A DNA stretch of 64,000 nucleotides from assembly GCF_019059575.1 (NCBI RefSeq), contig NW_024882202.1, forward strand, positions 310,001 through 374,000, read 5' to 3'. The position numbers and the translations under genes were made by a program. The DNA comes from Amphibalanus amphitrite. Taxonomy: Eukaryota; Arthropoda; Thecostraca; Balanomorpha; Balanidae. Below the pieces are notes generated by a model that worked only from the letters and a program-made list of their open reading frames with translations, was not told the DNA's origin and did not search any database. Below are positions 14,001 through 26,000 of the stretch, in pieces (the first letter of the stretch is position 1; every line of letters starts with the position of its first letter).

Positions 14001-17000
14001 CGTCTGGCTGTGCATGCAGTGCGGCCACCAGGGTTGCGCGAGGCACGCCACGCAGCACTTTAACACGCCGCGCTCCGACTCGCACACGCTGGCCGTCAAT
14101 GCCGCCGCCGACTGGGGCGTCTGGTGTTTCACATGTAACGAGAAAGTGTCACTGAAGAGTAATAAGAAACTTCACGAAGCTGTGCAGTTTGTCAAGAAAA
14201 AGCAGGGAACTCTACGTCCCGGGGCCACGCCATCCAAGGAGGACACTCCGCCTCCCAAGTCTTCCAAGGGCGCCTCCGCTAAGGAGAAACAGGCTCAAGC
14301 GGACTGTGATAACGAGTCACTTCCGAAGGTCAAGGGTCTGATCAACCTGGGCAACTCGTGTTACCTGAACTCGGTGCTGCAGTGTCTGAGCCAGTGCCAC
14401 TACCTGACGCACTACCTAGACATCAGCAGCCGCCCAGGACGAAAGGTCACAGTCAGCGCTGACGGCGAGACCATGGAGCTGGTGCTGCCGGAGGGCGGGC
14501 CCATCACCGCCTCGCTGTGCGACTTTCTCAAGAAGATGCATATCACGGGCACCGGCTCCACCGTCTCCCCCAGTCATCTGCTCAGAAAGATCGCCCTGAA
14601 GGTGCCCCAGTTTGTGGGCTGCAACCAGCAGGACGCACACGAGCTGCTGCGAGCGCTCATGGAGCAGGCGCGGCTTGAGGATCTCGGGCGGCACCAGAAG
14701 CAGATCCTGCTCGGTCTGGGGCTGCCGGCCAAGGCCGACCCCAAGGAAGTACCCGACGACATGAAGGCGCGTGCCAAGGCGCTGGGCCACCAGGTATCGC
14801 ATACGACCATCGACTCCATCTTCAGCGGCCAGCTGGTCAGCCTGGTGGTGTGTCAGGCCTGCATGGCCTGCACACACCGCATGGAGCCCTTCCTCGACCT
14901 CTCGCTGCCCGCCGCCGAAGATATCATCTTCAGCCTGCTGTCGGAGCTCGACCCGCCGCCGGCCTCGGTCAGTGGGGATTCGACGGAAGACGAGCTGAAC
15001 GAACCGCCGGCCTCAGTCAGTCCGGACCCGCCGGCTGACGAGCCGCCCGCCTCGGTCAGCCCCGACCCGCCGGCCGACCTGGCCGCGGAGGAGCCCTCGG
15101 AGCGGCTCAGCGCGCTGATTGTGGACAGCGCCGGCGCCGCGGCCGCTGCGGACTCGTGTGGGGACGAGCCGGGCCCGCTGACGGTGTACGGCCGGCCGTC
15201 GTCACCGGTGGAGGCGGACTCGGCGCCGGCCGGGCTGGTGCCACTGGTCGGGGAGAGTGCTGACAAAGCCCCGAACGGTGCGCCGGAGACGGCGGGAGCG
15301 GACCAGGTGGGGGAGAAGCAGAGCTCTGTGCCGGCGGAGAACTGCGGAGAGGCTGTGGAGGCGCGTGAGAACAGTCTGGGCGCTCCGAACGGTCACTGCG
15401 GAAGGGCAGCCGAGGAGGCCCCGCGGGAGGGCCAGTCGCCGTCACCCGGTGAGGTGCCGGGCGGTGTGCCGACGGAGGCAGTGGCGAACGGCCAGAGCTC
15501 AACGGCAGGGGTGGCGGACGGCGGCGAACTCCAGTCTGCGCCGAACGGCGGGACCTGCGCGCCAACCGAGTCTGCCCCGGCCGAAGGGACGGGGACCCCC
15601 TCACCGGCGGCCGATCCCTCGGACGGCCCGCCGCCGCCGCTGAGCCGCTGTGAGTGGCTCAGTCGAGCGCTGACCACCCTGGCGCCGCGCTACCAGGCGG
15701 CCGCTGGCGAGTGCAGCCTGCTCACCTGCCTTAACCAGTACACGGCGCCCGAGCTGCTCACCGGCAACAACAAGCTCGGTTGCGACAACTGCACCGAGCT
15801 GCGCAACAAACGGCTCACGGCGGCTGAAAAAGCAGCTGAGAAGAAACTCGGCACAGTATACAGCAACGCCAGCAAGCAGCTGCTCATCTACAGTCCGCCG
15901 CCGGTGCTGACCATCCACCTGAAGCGGTTCGAGGTGTGCAGCTTCAGCCTGCGGAAGGTGAACCGGCACGTGCAGTTCGGCGAGCGGCTCGATCTGGCCC
16001 CCTTCTGTTCCTCCATCAGCCAGGACCTGCCTCAGATGCGGGCCGGCCAGCGGCGGGTGCTCTACTCGCTGTTTGGTGTCGTTGAGCACAGCGGTCGACT
16101 GACCAGCGGCCACTACACAGCCTACGTGCGCGTGCGCCGCCGTCACGACCAGCTCACCGTCAACCCTGCGCGACTCACCACACTCGTCACCGACGCGTTC
16201 GCCGTGGCGTGTGAGCGGGCGAGGCAGCGCGCCGAGCAGACCCGACCGGAGACCACGGACGGACCGTCCCCGGTCAGGCCCGCAGAGGAGGGCCGGGAAG
16301 ACGGGGAGGGCGAGGACCCCGCCGCCGCGCCACAGGAGTCACAGACGGATCAAAAACAGCCCGCCCCGGAGCCCGAGGCGGAGCCGGAGCCGCAGCCGGA
16401 GGCCGGGCGGTGGTTTTACGTGAGTGACACGCACGTCACAGAGGTGACTCTGGACAAGGTGCTCAAGGCGCAAGCTTACATGCTGTTCTACGAGCGAATT
16501 GTGTAAGCGACTGCGGTAGCTTGGGATGGTGCTCTGTGCACGGGGCTGTGACGGCGCGCGAATCGTGTCCCTCAGTCTGACCGAGGTGTGATTTCGGAAA
16601 GGTCGTTTTTTGAATTTGCTTTAATGTGTGTTCATATGCTAATAAAAGGTTATTGTTTTGGAAGTTCTTGGTTTGAAAGTTTGTGTTTTGCTCTGAATAC
16701 CAAACATTTTTTATTCATTGTGTTTCAATCCCCCACAAGCTATTTCGGCGTTATTCGTAATTTATCATTTAATTCAAATATCAAGCGAATAGCACAGTGA
16801 GCAAGAATGGCTTCACCTAGCTTCGACATCAGGTTAATACCGGAATTTGACGGGTCAGGTGATGTCGTAGATTGGCTGACCAAAGTCGAGATGGTCTGTA
16901 ATCTACAGACCCCGCCGGCTGAGGAACTGATTGTCATCCCTCTGAGACTGAAAGGTGGTGCGTCTGCAGTATACCAGCAGCTCTCTGTAGAAGAAAGGAA

Positions 17001-20000
17001 GGACGTGACAAAGGTGAAAACTGTGCTGAAGCGTGCGTTCGCAGCGGACAAATTCATGGCATACGAGAAGTTCGTTGACAGAAAGTTGAGAGATGGAGAG
17101 TCGGTAGATGTGTATCTAGCAGAACTCAAGCAGCTGTCAACACTGTTCGGAGGTCTCAGTGAAGAAGGGCTAGCGTGTGCTCTTATGGCGGGCTTACCGG
17201 ATGCGATAAGGCAGATCATGCGCGCCGGCGCTCGCATGGAATCGCTGTCATTGACAGAGATAGTGGCACGCGCGAGAGCAATTCTCTGTGAAGAGCAGAC
17301 AGTACCAAGCGCATCTGCTTTCCTCGGACAGACTCCCCGTTCGCAGGGCGTCTCTGCGATGCGAGGTCTCAACCCCTCGAGTAGGGTGGTGTCCAACCGC
17401 TCTCAGAATAACAGGTCAACCGTGTCTTCAAGGAACACGGGCCGCGGAAGACAGAGTATTCAGTGCTACCGATGCTCCGGATGGGGTCATATCGCCGCTG
17501 AGTGCCCGAGCCAGCCTCGCTCGGGAAACGAGCTGCGAGGAGAGGACTCAGCGCCGGCCTCTGCTCGGAATTGAAGTGGATGGGCGCGCTGCCAGTGCGA
17601 TCACTGGAAGTTTGCGGAAAACAGTGCAATGTTCTTATTGACACAGGATGCACCCGCAGTATCATTCATCTGTCTGTCTGCCAATCATGGGAACGGCAAC
17701 TTGTGAACGTTGCCACTGCAAGCGGCCACAATCTGTTGTGCATCGGAGTCGCGGACGTCAGTGTGCTCATTCCGGGGCTGAAGGTTGTGACAATAAGCGC
17801 ACTGGTAGCGGAAGACAGGCCTCTGGGATTCCACATGGTGCTTGGAATGGACGGTGTGCAGGCGCTTGGTGGTGTCTCCGTCCGGTCTCCAACCGAGGTA
17901 CTCTTCTGTAGCGAGAAGAACACCTGCGCTGGACTCCGAGAACAGAGTGTGTCGACATCGGGTGCGGCTGCAAGGTCACGCCAAGGCGCCTCGGCCCAGT
18001 CTCCGACTGAAGAACTCTGTCGCAGCGAGAAAAGGCCGCGCACTGAACTCAGTGAAGAGGCTCCTGACTTGACGACTGGCGTAGATGTGAAGCCACAGCT
18101 GTCCGTGGAGAAAGCTGATTTCCGGGCTTGGTTTGATGAGCGCCAAAGATGTTGGATCGTGTCCTGGAAGTGGTCTGATGGCAAAGCACCTGGAGTGCTA
18201 CAAAACTGTGTGGCTCAGTATCGCATCTCAGCTGAAGCCAAGGCGGCATACGAACAGGAAGTGGCCCTTTGGATAAACAATGGATGGCTTCTACCGTACG
18301 ATGAAAGTGAGCTGGGTCCGCCAAAGGGATTGATCCCCATGATGGCTGTCGTGCAACTGAACAAACAGAAAGTCAGACCGGTGATGGACTTTCGAGAAAT
18401 GAACACCCACGTGGACACTTTCACGGCAGATGCGGACGTGTGCAATGAAAAGTTGAGAGAGTGGCGCAAGCTGGGGAGAGACGTGGCGCTTTTGGACCTC
18501 AACAAGGCCTATCTGCAAATTCACGTGGAAAAGGAGATGTGGCCGTACCAAACGGTTATCGTCGGTGGCGTGCGATACTGCCTGACGAGGATGGGCTTTG
18601 GCCTCAGCGTATCGCCCTGCGTCATGAAATCCGTGCTGGATCTGGTCGTCAGCCAGGACTCGGACGTGCAGCGGGCAGTGTCGACGTACATTGACGACGT
18701 GCTGGTTGACGAGGCCGTGCTGCCGGCTGAGAAGGTGGCCGAGCACCTGAAGCGCTTCGGTCTGGAGTGCAAACCGGCAGTAAAACTCAAGGACGGAGGC
18801 AGAGCTCTGGGGCTGAGAGTATCAGCGGGAACAGACGGACTCAGATGGAGACGTGATAATGAAGTCACGGGGATCGAGCTGCCACTGACAAAGCGAAAGA
18901 TATTTTCATTCTGCGGACGTCTCACAGGGAATCTGCCCGTATGTGGCTGGCTCCGACCAGCTACCTCGTACCTGAAACGACGCGCGAGCGCGCTATCCGA
19001 GAGGTGGGACGATCCCATCGAAGACAGTGAGGTGAAGAACATGGTTCAGGACCTGTTGGAGAAGGTGGCAGCAGATGACCCAGCGAAGGGCAGATGGGAC
19101 GTGTCTGGAAGAGATGTCACAGTCTGGACTGATGCAAGCTCGTTGGCCCTCGGGGTAGCACTGGAAGCAGACGGCGAACTGATAGAGGACGGCTGCTGGC
19201 TGAGGAAAGACGATGGGACGCACATAAACGTCGCAGAACTGGACGCAGCTATCAAAGGAGTAAATCTGGCGATATCATGGGGAGCCAAGAAGGTTGTCCT
19301 AATGACAGACTCCCGCACCGTATATCACTGGATATCAAACTCACTGAGCGGAAAGATGAGGCTAAAGACGAAAGCCGCGTCTGAAATGCTCATCCGAAGA
19401 CGTCTCTCAACTCTGCAGATGCTGGGTGAGGAGTACAGACTGGACATGTCTGTGCGAAGTGTGACCTCTGCTGCCAATCGTTCCGACAATCTCACAAGGG
19501 TGCCACGCAAATGGCTGAGTCCAGAAGTGAAGACCAAAGCGCCAGGTACTCCGCGAGGCGCCACTGAAACCAGAGATCCAGAAGCAGGGAATGACAAGCA
19601 CAGAGCCCTGTGTGCCGCGATTGGAACGACAGCGAGGAGTGATTCCTGTCAGATCGCTGAAGCTGCTGTACAGCGGGAAGAGGACGGTATCTCTGCGAAC
19701 GAGCTCGGTGTGACTGGTGTCGCAGCCGTGGCAACAGCCGTGCAGTGTGAACAGGACCGCGTCGCTCAGATTCATGCTGATGCCGGCCATCCCGGAATCA
19801 GAAGAACGCACTTCTTCGCTAAACGTGTCATGCCCACGGTCACAAAGACCTGTGTCAGGAACGTCGTGACGAGCTGTCAAGTCTGCCAGTCGATCGATCC
19901 TGCCCCTGTCAAGTGGAAGAAAGGCGAACTCAGTGTCAAGCAGGTCTGGACAAGACTTGGGATCGACGTCACAGAGTACCGCGGCAGATCATACCTCACC

Positions 20001-23000
20001 ATCATCGACTGCAGCCCAAGTCGATTCACCATTTGGGGTCCACTGAGACTGAAAACAAGTTCAGTTCTAGTGGCCGAGCTACGCTCCATCCTGTTGGAGA
20101 GAGGAGCGCCGGATGAAATCCTACTGGATAACGACCCAGTGTTTCGAAGCAGGCGTTTTGGTGCATTTGCTGCAGAGTGGGGCGTGCGACTGACGTTCCG
20201 CTGTGCCTACGTCCCGTCCGGAAACGGTGTCACCGAACGCGTCCACCGCACCGTCAAGACCATAGCAGCAAGGAAGGGATGTGATATCTCAGAAGCTGTG
20301 TACATTTACAACATGACCCCGAAAGACAACAAGACAGACAACTCGACGCCAGCGAACCAGCTGTATCGCTACAACTGGAGGACGAGTCTGCCACACTCCG
20401 ACCCTTCAGCGCAGCAGGAACCGGCTGGCGGGTACCGCCCGCCAAAAGAAGCGTACGAGCCCGGAGATGCTGTCTGGGTGAGGCCACCCGGCGCGCGCTG
20501 TCACACACAGTATGAGCAGGGCGTGGTGACACGCACGCTCTCGGAACAGGCCGTGGAGGTGAACGGAGTGCCCCGCCACGTCCGAGAGCTGCGACATCGG
20601 CTCCAACAGGACCATGAAGCTGAGGATGACAGTGACTCAAGTGAGAAAGGACCCATGCTGGTGTCCCTCCCCGTCAGACAACCAGAAGTGACGCCACAGT
20701 CCGAGACCGCCCCGGTCACAGGTCGAGACCGCCCCGAGACCGTTTTGCGGCGATCAGAGAGGCTCCGAAGTCGTGCCGCTCGTGAATCACAGGTGTGATA
20801 TATGATTTGATGTGTCTTGAAAGACAGGGTGAGGTGTGCTAGCAGGAAAATGTTGTAAGTAACGTTATATAAGTAAATAATTTATTGTCAACTGCTAAAA
20901 GTGCGGCGGTGGCTCATTATGAACCGCGCGCGCACGATGTAGGAAAATGTGTGCCGACTGAAAGTTTGGGTCGGCTGGTTTTGTCGGTCTCGAGAGTCTC
21001 CAGCGCTAGATATGGCTTGGAATTTGGTTTAGTTCTTGGTTTGAAAGTTTGTGTTTTGCTCTGAATACCAAACATTTTTATTCATTGTGTTTCAATCCCC
21101 CACACATAATGTCAAGTTCTACGAATGCGAATGATACTACGAATACGAATGATAACTAAGACTTGTGTTCGCGCCCAATTAACCCTAACTTTTGTTTCAG
21201 CGCTCCGTCTGGATTTCAACCACCACGTTTTGGAGCATGTGACGCTGAGTGACAATGACGGTGACGGACTGGGCATCATGTACTCGGACATCTACAAGAT
21301 AGACGACGTCAACCATTTCAAGCACGTCGAGTCTCGCTACAACCGCGGCCACGGGATTTCAATGCGAACCGCCTGGCTGGATATGACCGGTTAGTTTTCG
21401 AGACCCTCTGGGCCTGGGGCGCTCTTTGGGGCTGTTGAGGCTGGGTCAATGAAGTGTGAATGGATCTGATTGGTTATTTGGTGATACTTGGGACGAATGA
21501 GCGGGGACGTCTCGAATCGGAACGTCTTGAAAGCCCTCCGAAAACTTTATGTCAATGCATTAAGCAGCCTCTTACTTTGTAACCTCTATGGTACCTCAGT
21601 ATGTATGTCCGATGGGTACTAGAATACATTCTCATGGCTGCCTCGTCTGTTTCAGATTGTAGGCTGATGGGGAACCAGCAGTCGGGTCTGCACTACGAGC
21701 CGTCCCTGAGCCGCTCCGAGCAGAGGGAGCTGGTCAGGTGGATTGCAGAGGCACCCGAGAGGAAGCTGCTGCTGCCCTCTGCCGACAGCAACATCGTGCT
21801 GAAGCAGGATGAGCCGGTCTACCTGATCACCATGGGCGCAGAGCGGGCCACGGACAAAGTCTTCAATATCAGGGTGAGACTGTACCAGAAATTTCTGTAA
21901 TATTTCTTGGAAGGTATGACAAATGTATCTTCTGACAATGCAGAGGAATGGGACTTTCGCGAAACCCACGCTGTTTGACAGACACGTACATATATCTCGT
22001 TTTGCATTGTGTTGCCACTTGCCACATATTGCGGTATTCTATAACAAGCATTAACAAGCATGTATTTATTCCTGTGAATGTCTCCTCTTGCAGACTGCCC
22101 GTGAAAACGTCATCGGAATCCAGGTGTTGAACCCGGGTGCCGAGGAATCCACCGAAGACGTGCACGTTTACGACTACTACAAGATACAGCCGGATGTCGA
22201 GGTATCGTTAATATTGTCTGGGAGATGATTTTTCAGTTGTGAATCTCGGTTATAAACCCATTGAAACAAACCTGACCTGTTGGATTGAGGTGTTCTTACA
22301 GTCCTGTTTAGCCGCTGGCAGTGACGCTTTGCCGACCCGACGCAGGTGTGGCAGCTGCGAAGGGACTTTTTGGCCTTCCCGGTGAGCTCGTCCAGTTACC
22401 AGGTGGTCATACGCTACCTGGCGCCGGGGAGAACCAGGGGAGGAGCCGTCCTCCTGCTCACCGCCGTCAGACGTGAGTACCTACAGCTGGTTCCCATGCT
22501 TTGTGTTCTGTCCCGTTTCCCTGCGCACATTGTAATCACGTGCCCCTTAGCAGATGAAAGTTTGCAACTCGTAACGCAGGCGTCAAGTTTGGTCAAGCAA
22601 ACCTTCTTTTGTTGCGCAAGTAAATTTTAATTAACGGTGACGAAATATAAATGGAGTTCACTAGGGTTACCCGCGTGCTCCGCAACGCAAAGGGGGGATT
22701 TTTTGACCCGTGGGTATTGGGTTGGTCTGTGTCGATTTGGTTGGTAGATATCCATTTCGTTCGATTGCTTTTTGACGGCCAAGCATTTTGTAAGAAAACA
22801 AAAAGATACATCGCATCGAGGTGCCCGTGTCGTATTATCATGCGTTCTACTTTAGAATGATTCGAAAACTGGCGTGAAGTCTTTTGAGGGCCATCGATGA
22901 ATTTCGTTAAAAATGACAATGTAATGGTTTGGAACATTTACATTTTTAAGGATACTGTTGCTAATCATGCAACAATGAAGAGTGAATATTGGACAGAATT

Positions 23001-26000
23001 GAATGCTCTATCCAATGGTACCATATTCAATTGCCAAAGGCATCAGGTTATGCAGCAAACCCCGTGTGATTAATAAAGTGGCACAAAATTGACAAACACC
23101 ATTTTCTCCTGTGATTTGCACCACCTTGATTTGGATCAATCAGCTTTTCACAATTTTCATATGAGAGGCGGTACCTTTCTCTTGCCAACAGGCGTTGTTC
23201 CAACTCGCTCCGTTTAACGGTCACCTAAAAAAAAAAATCAATTCCAAAATCCGTCCAAAACGTCAATTTTCCACATAAAAGTGCCCTCCTCGGTGCACGT
23301 GGCGCGTGCCATCCTCTGCATCGTACACCATTCGATAGCCCGTTCAATTATCTACACGATGCTGTTATTCCCGTGCCGGTCGGACCCCTGGTCACCAAGA
23401 TATTGCACGGGAACTGGACCCGTGTCGGCCAAAATTAGCCGTTTTCGCCCGATTTCGCACGCCGATTTATACATGTAAAGTCTATGACGCGAATTTGCAC
23501 TTTTTGAGCACGCGCCACGCGCTCCCTATCACTCCGATCGAGCTGAGACCCCTCAAAGGCACGTCGCGCATCCTTGATCTATAAGTTGTGCAATTTTCAC
23601 CGGGCTAGGTGCAACGGTCTGGCCTGTAGTCCACGCAAAGCACCATCAAGTCGGGACCTCGGTAACGGACAGACGCACCCTCCTCAAATAGTAATATAGA
23701 TTATTTTGAGAAACTCACCTAATCGCTGTTTAATCCTGGACTTATCCCTGTCCCGGAGACTCGGAGTGTGGCGTTCCAGTGCGATCACATGGTTGTCTGT
23801 CTCTGCAGGCTCGGACGTGCTGAACGAACGTCCAACTTCCCTGCTGCGTCGGATGGTCATCCCGGGCAGAACGCCCCGCATCAGACTCTTCAAGTCAACC
23901 GTGGAAAACAACAGACGCGGCATCTCAGCGCATTTCTACGACAGGTGGGCACGGTTTGGGGGCGCGTGGCGTAGCTGATGTCCGTCGTATCGTGGACCTG
24001 ACGCCGTTCGGCATGTGTACGCTGCTGCACAAAGCTTGGTTCTTAGTCAGCTGGTTACGATTATTTTACTGGCTCGTCGGACACTCATTTATTCGGAATA
24101 GTCCCCACGGAATGTCATGAACCATGGACATTTGACAATGAGGCACGTCACAGATGCCCTGTAACATGGCGTTAAGTTCAAACGGCATATGTTCAAAGGA
24201 AAATGTGGAATACACTGTAAACCATGCTTAAGAACTCATGTAAGTCGTAACAATTAGTTTCATAATTGAAAACGCTCAAGAAGATATTTCCCGGCTGCTG
24301 TCTTTCCTCTCTACAGGCACCTTGGTCTTTGACTTCAGCGTCTCATAGGCCGCCAACTTTTATGTCGAAGGCAAACAAGCGACTCAGGTATAAATGTTCC
24401 TTTCTCCTGCCATGATCTTGCTGGCTTGACTCCACTTGCTCTAAATGACCTGGCCCTGACACCGGTCTACAGTTGAGCTGGATCTGGCTGACCTCTGCTG
24501 GCCCTGGGCCATGGCCTGACCTTTTCGTGGTTCATCCGGATAATTGGGCTGTTCTTCCTAACTTATCTCCAGGCACTACTCTGTGTAGTTGGCCTGATCC
24601 TTGCTTGTCTCTCCTTCGACCTCCCGGTCCGCCTAGCCTACGTCGTATCCTCGATCCTTCTAGATAACCTGTTCGTCGTGGCGCGTTTCGTCGGTGGCCG
24701 GCAGCAGCTCTCCGTCATTCCCTCTGCGGTACATGGGTCCTCCGCTGCGGGCCGTGTTGTATGAGCCGCACTGGGCGCACTTGAGACCCACCACGTGGAA
24801 CGGCGCCACGCTGGTGGCGTGGCAGTCACGGCACAGCACGGACGCCAGGAGGTGTCGGTACTGGCTGGGCATCGCGGTCTGCTGCACCGCCTTGTCCAGC
24901 TCCCGCCAGACGGGCTGCATCTCCAGCATGGAGACGTTGCACAGCGGACAGGAGAACAGTCCGTGCTGCAGCATCTGCTGGCGGCAGGCCTCGTGCAGTC
25001 TGTGGCCGCAGGTGTTGACGTGCACGGCGGCCCGCGAGGAGTGCAGGTCATCCAGGCAGACGGCGCAGTCGTCCAGGGCGGCCGACGGCCGACACTGGTG
25101 GCTCTGCCGCTCGAAGAGGGGGTAGCAGCTGCCGCACTGCGCACAGTGGAACGTCTTCTCACGGGGACCGACGCGACACAAGCCACACTCCTCGCAGTGG
25201 TACTGGTCCCGGGACTTATCATACAGCCGGCAGATGGAGCAGAAGTACTCCCCGAACTGAACACCACAGCGCTCGCAGGCGCGGCTGACACCCTGACGAA
25301 GGTCGCACGCGCCACACTGGATCTCCGACACCTCGAACCGGTTCAGCGTGTGCACCTCGGCGGCGTCATGGCAGAGACGGCACCAGTAGAGTCGGCCGCA
25401 GCAGGGGGCCACCAGGCGTGCCCTCCGACGGTAGTGCTCGCAGCCGAGCTGCTGCAGGACGTCCGTCTGCGCTGTCACAGAGTTCACAGAGCGTACTTCG
25501 GCCATGTCCAGATGATTCTGATAAGACGATATTGGAGATCTTATGCCACCAGAAACGTTCCCACCAGCGTGACAGTGCCACTAGTGACCAGACAAAAGCT
25601 GAACGTTCCACTCACTTGTAGAGACTCTCTTGGACTGGCGTCGTTGTGGACAAGGGTGCGCCGACCACCTCGGCGTCTCTTATCTTCTCAGGGAGCCGAC
25701 CGGGCGCCCGCTATCGGCTGGAGGGTGTCTGTGGCACGAGGCATTGTGCTGGAGTTCGTTTGAACCTTGCCCCGTCCACGAGTCAGTTGTTATCGGGCGT
25801 CCATTTGCATGCTATGGAGATTGGAGACCTTTGGATCGGATAATGAGAACCACGGATGGTGGTCTTTGGACTTCGTTCGAAAGTCGAAACTTTTGCCAGC
25901 TCAAGTTATGGGTGATTTAGACTCCCGTCTCTTCAAAATGCTGCAGCTGGGCAATTGCTGCTTGTTCGTTGATAAACGGTCTAATATTTTCCTTGGTAAT

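Larger units (their letters stand above)
10200..16662 (+). mobile_element. 6463-bp non-LTR-type insertion carrying RT-endonuclease fused to a USP16/45 deubiquitinase
   Basis: The insert lies between two perfect copies of AGTTCTTGGTT (10189-10199 and 16663-16673), a sequence present once in the intact 3' LTR (21031-21041). It starts GGTTGGTTGGTTGCGG and ends TTATTGTTTTGGA, with an AATAAA at 16641-16646. It has no poly(A) tail and no terminal inverted repeats. Contents: a 571-bp leader, one ORF (10771-16506) and a 156-bp 3' untranslated part. The long target duplication and the mRNA-like 3' end point to target-primed reverse transcription. Because one duplication encloses both halves of the ORF, RT and deubiquitinase were inserted in one event. 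Whether this is a repeated family or a single chimera cannot be told from one copy. Confidence 0.88.
9993..21104 (+). mobile_element. Full-length LTR retrotransposon (Ty3/Gypsy-like), interrupted in its 5' LTR
   Basis: LTRs of about 270 bp begin TGTGCTAGC and end CCCCACA. A 5-bp target duplication CATAA flanks the whole (9988-9992 and 21105-21109). gag and pol are open, and pol carries protease, reverse transcriptase, RNase H and integrase in that order. Without the nested insertion the element is about 4.6 kb. The two LTRs agree, by eye, except for one T in a T-run, which indicates recent insertion. A purine-rich tract (AAAGACAGGGTGAGG) precedes the 3' LTR, as expected for plus-strand priming. 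I see no TGG-type primer binding site directly after the 5' LTR. It lies in a bark intron on the same strand as bark. Confidence 0.92.

Noticed and set aside
14900-15660. Long minus strand frames opposite the USP linker region
   Set aside because: Product of GC-rich, repeat-rich coding sequence on the + strand; no domains.
24795-25763. 322-codon + strand open frame
   Set aside because: It is the antisense shadow of the RCHY1-like gene, whose zinc-finger pattern on the minus strand is decisive.
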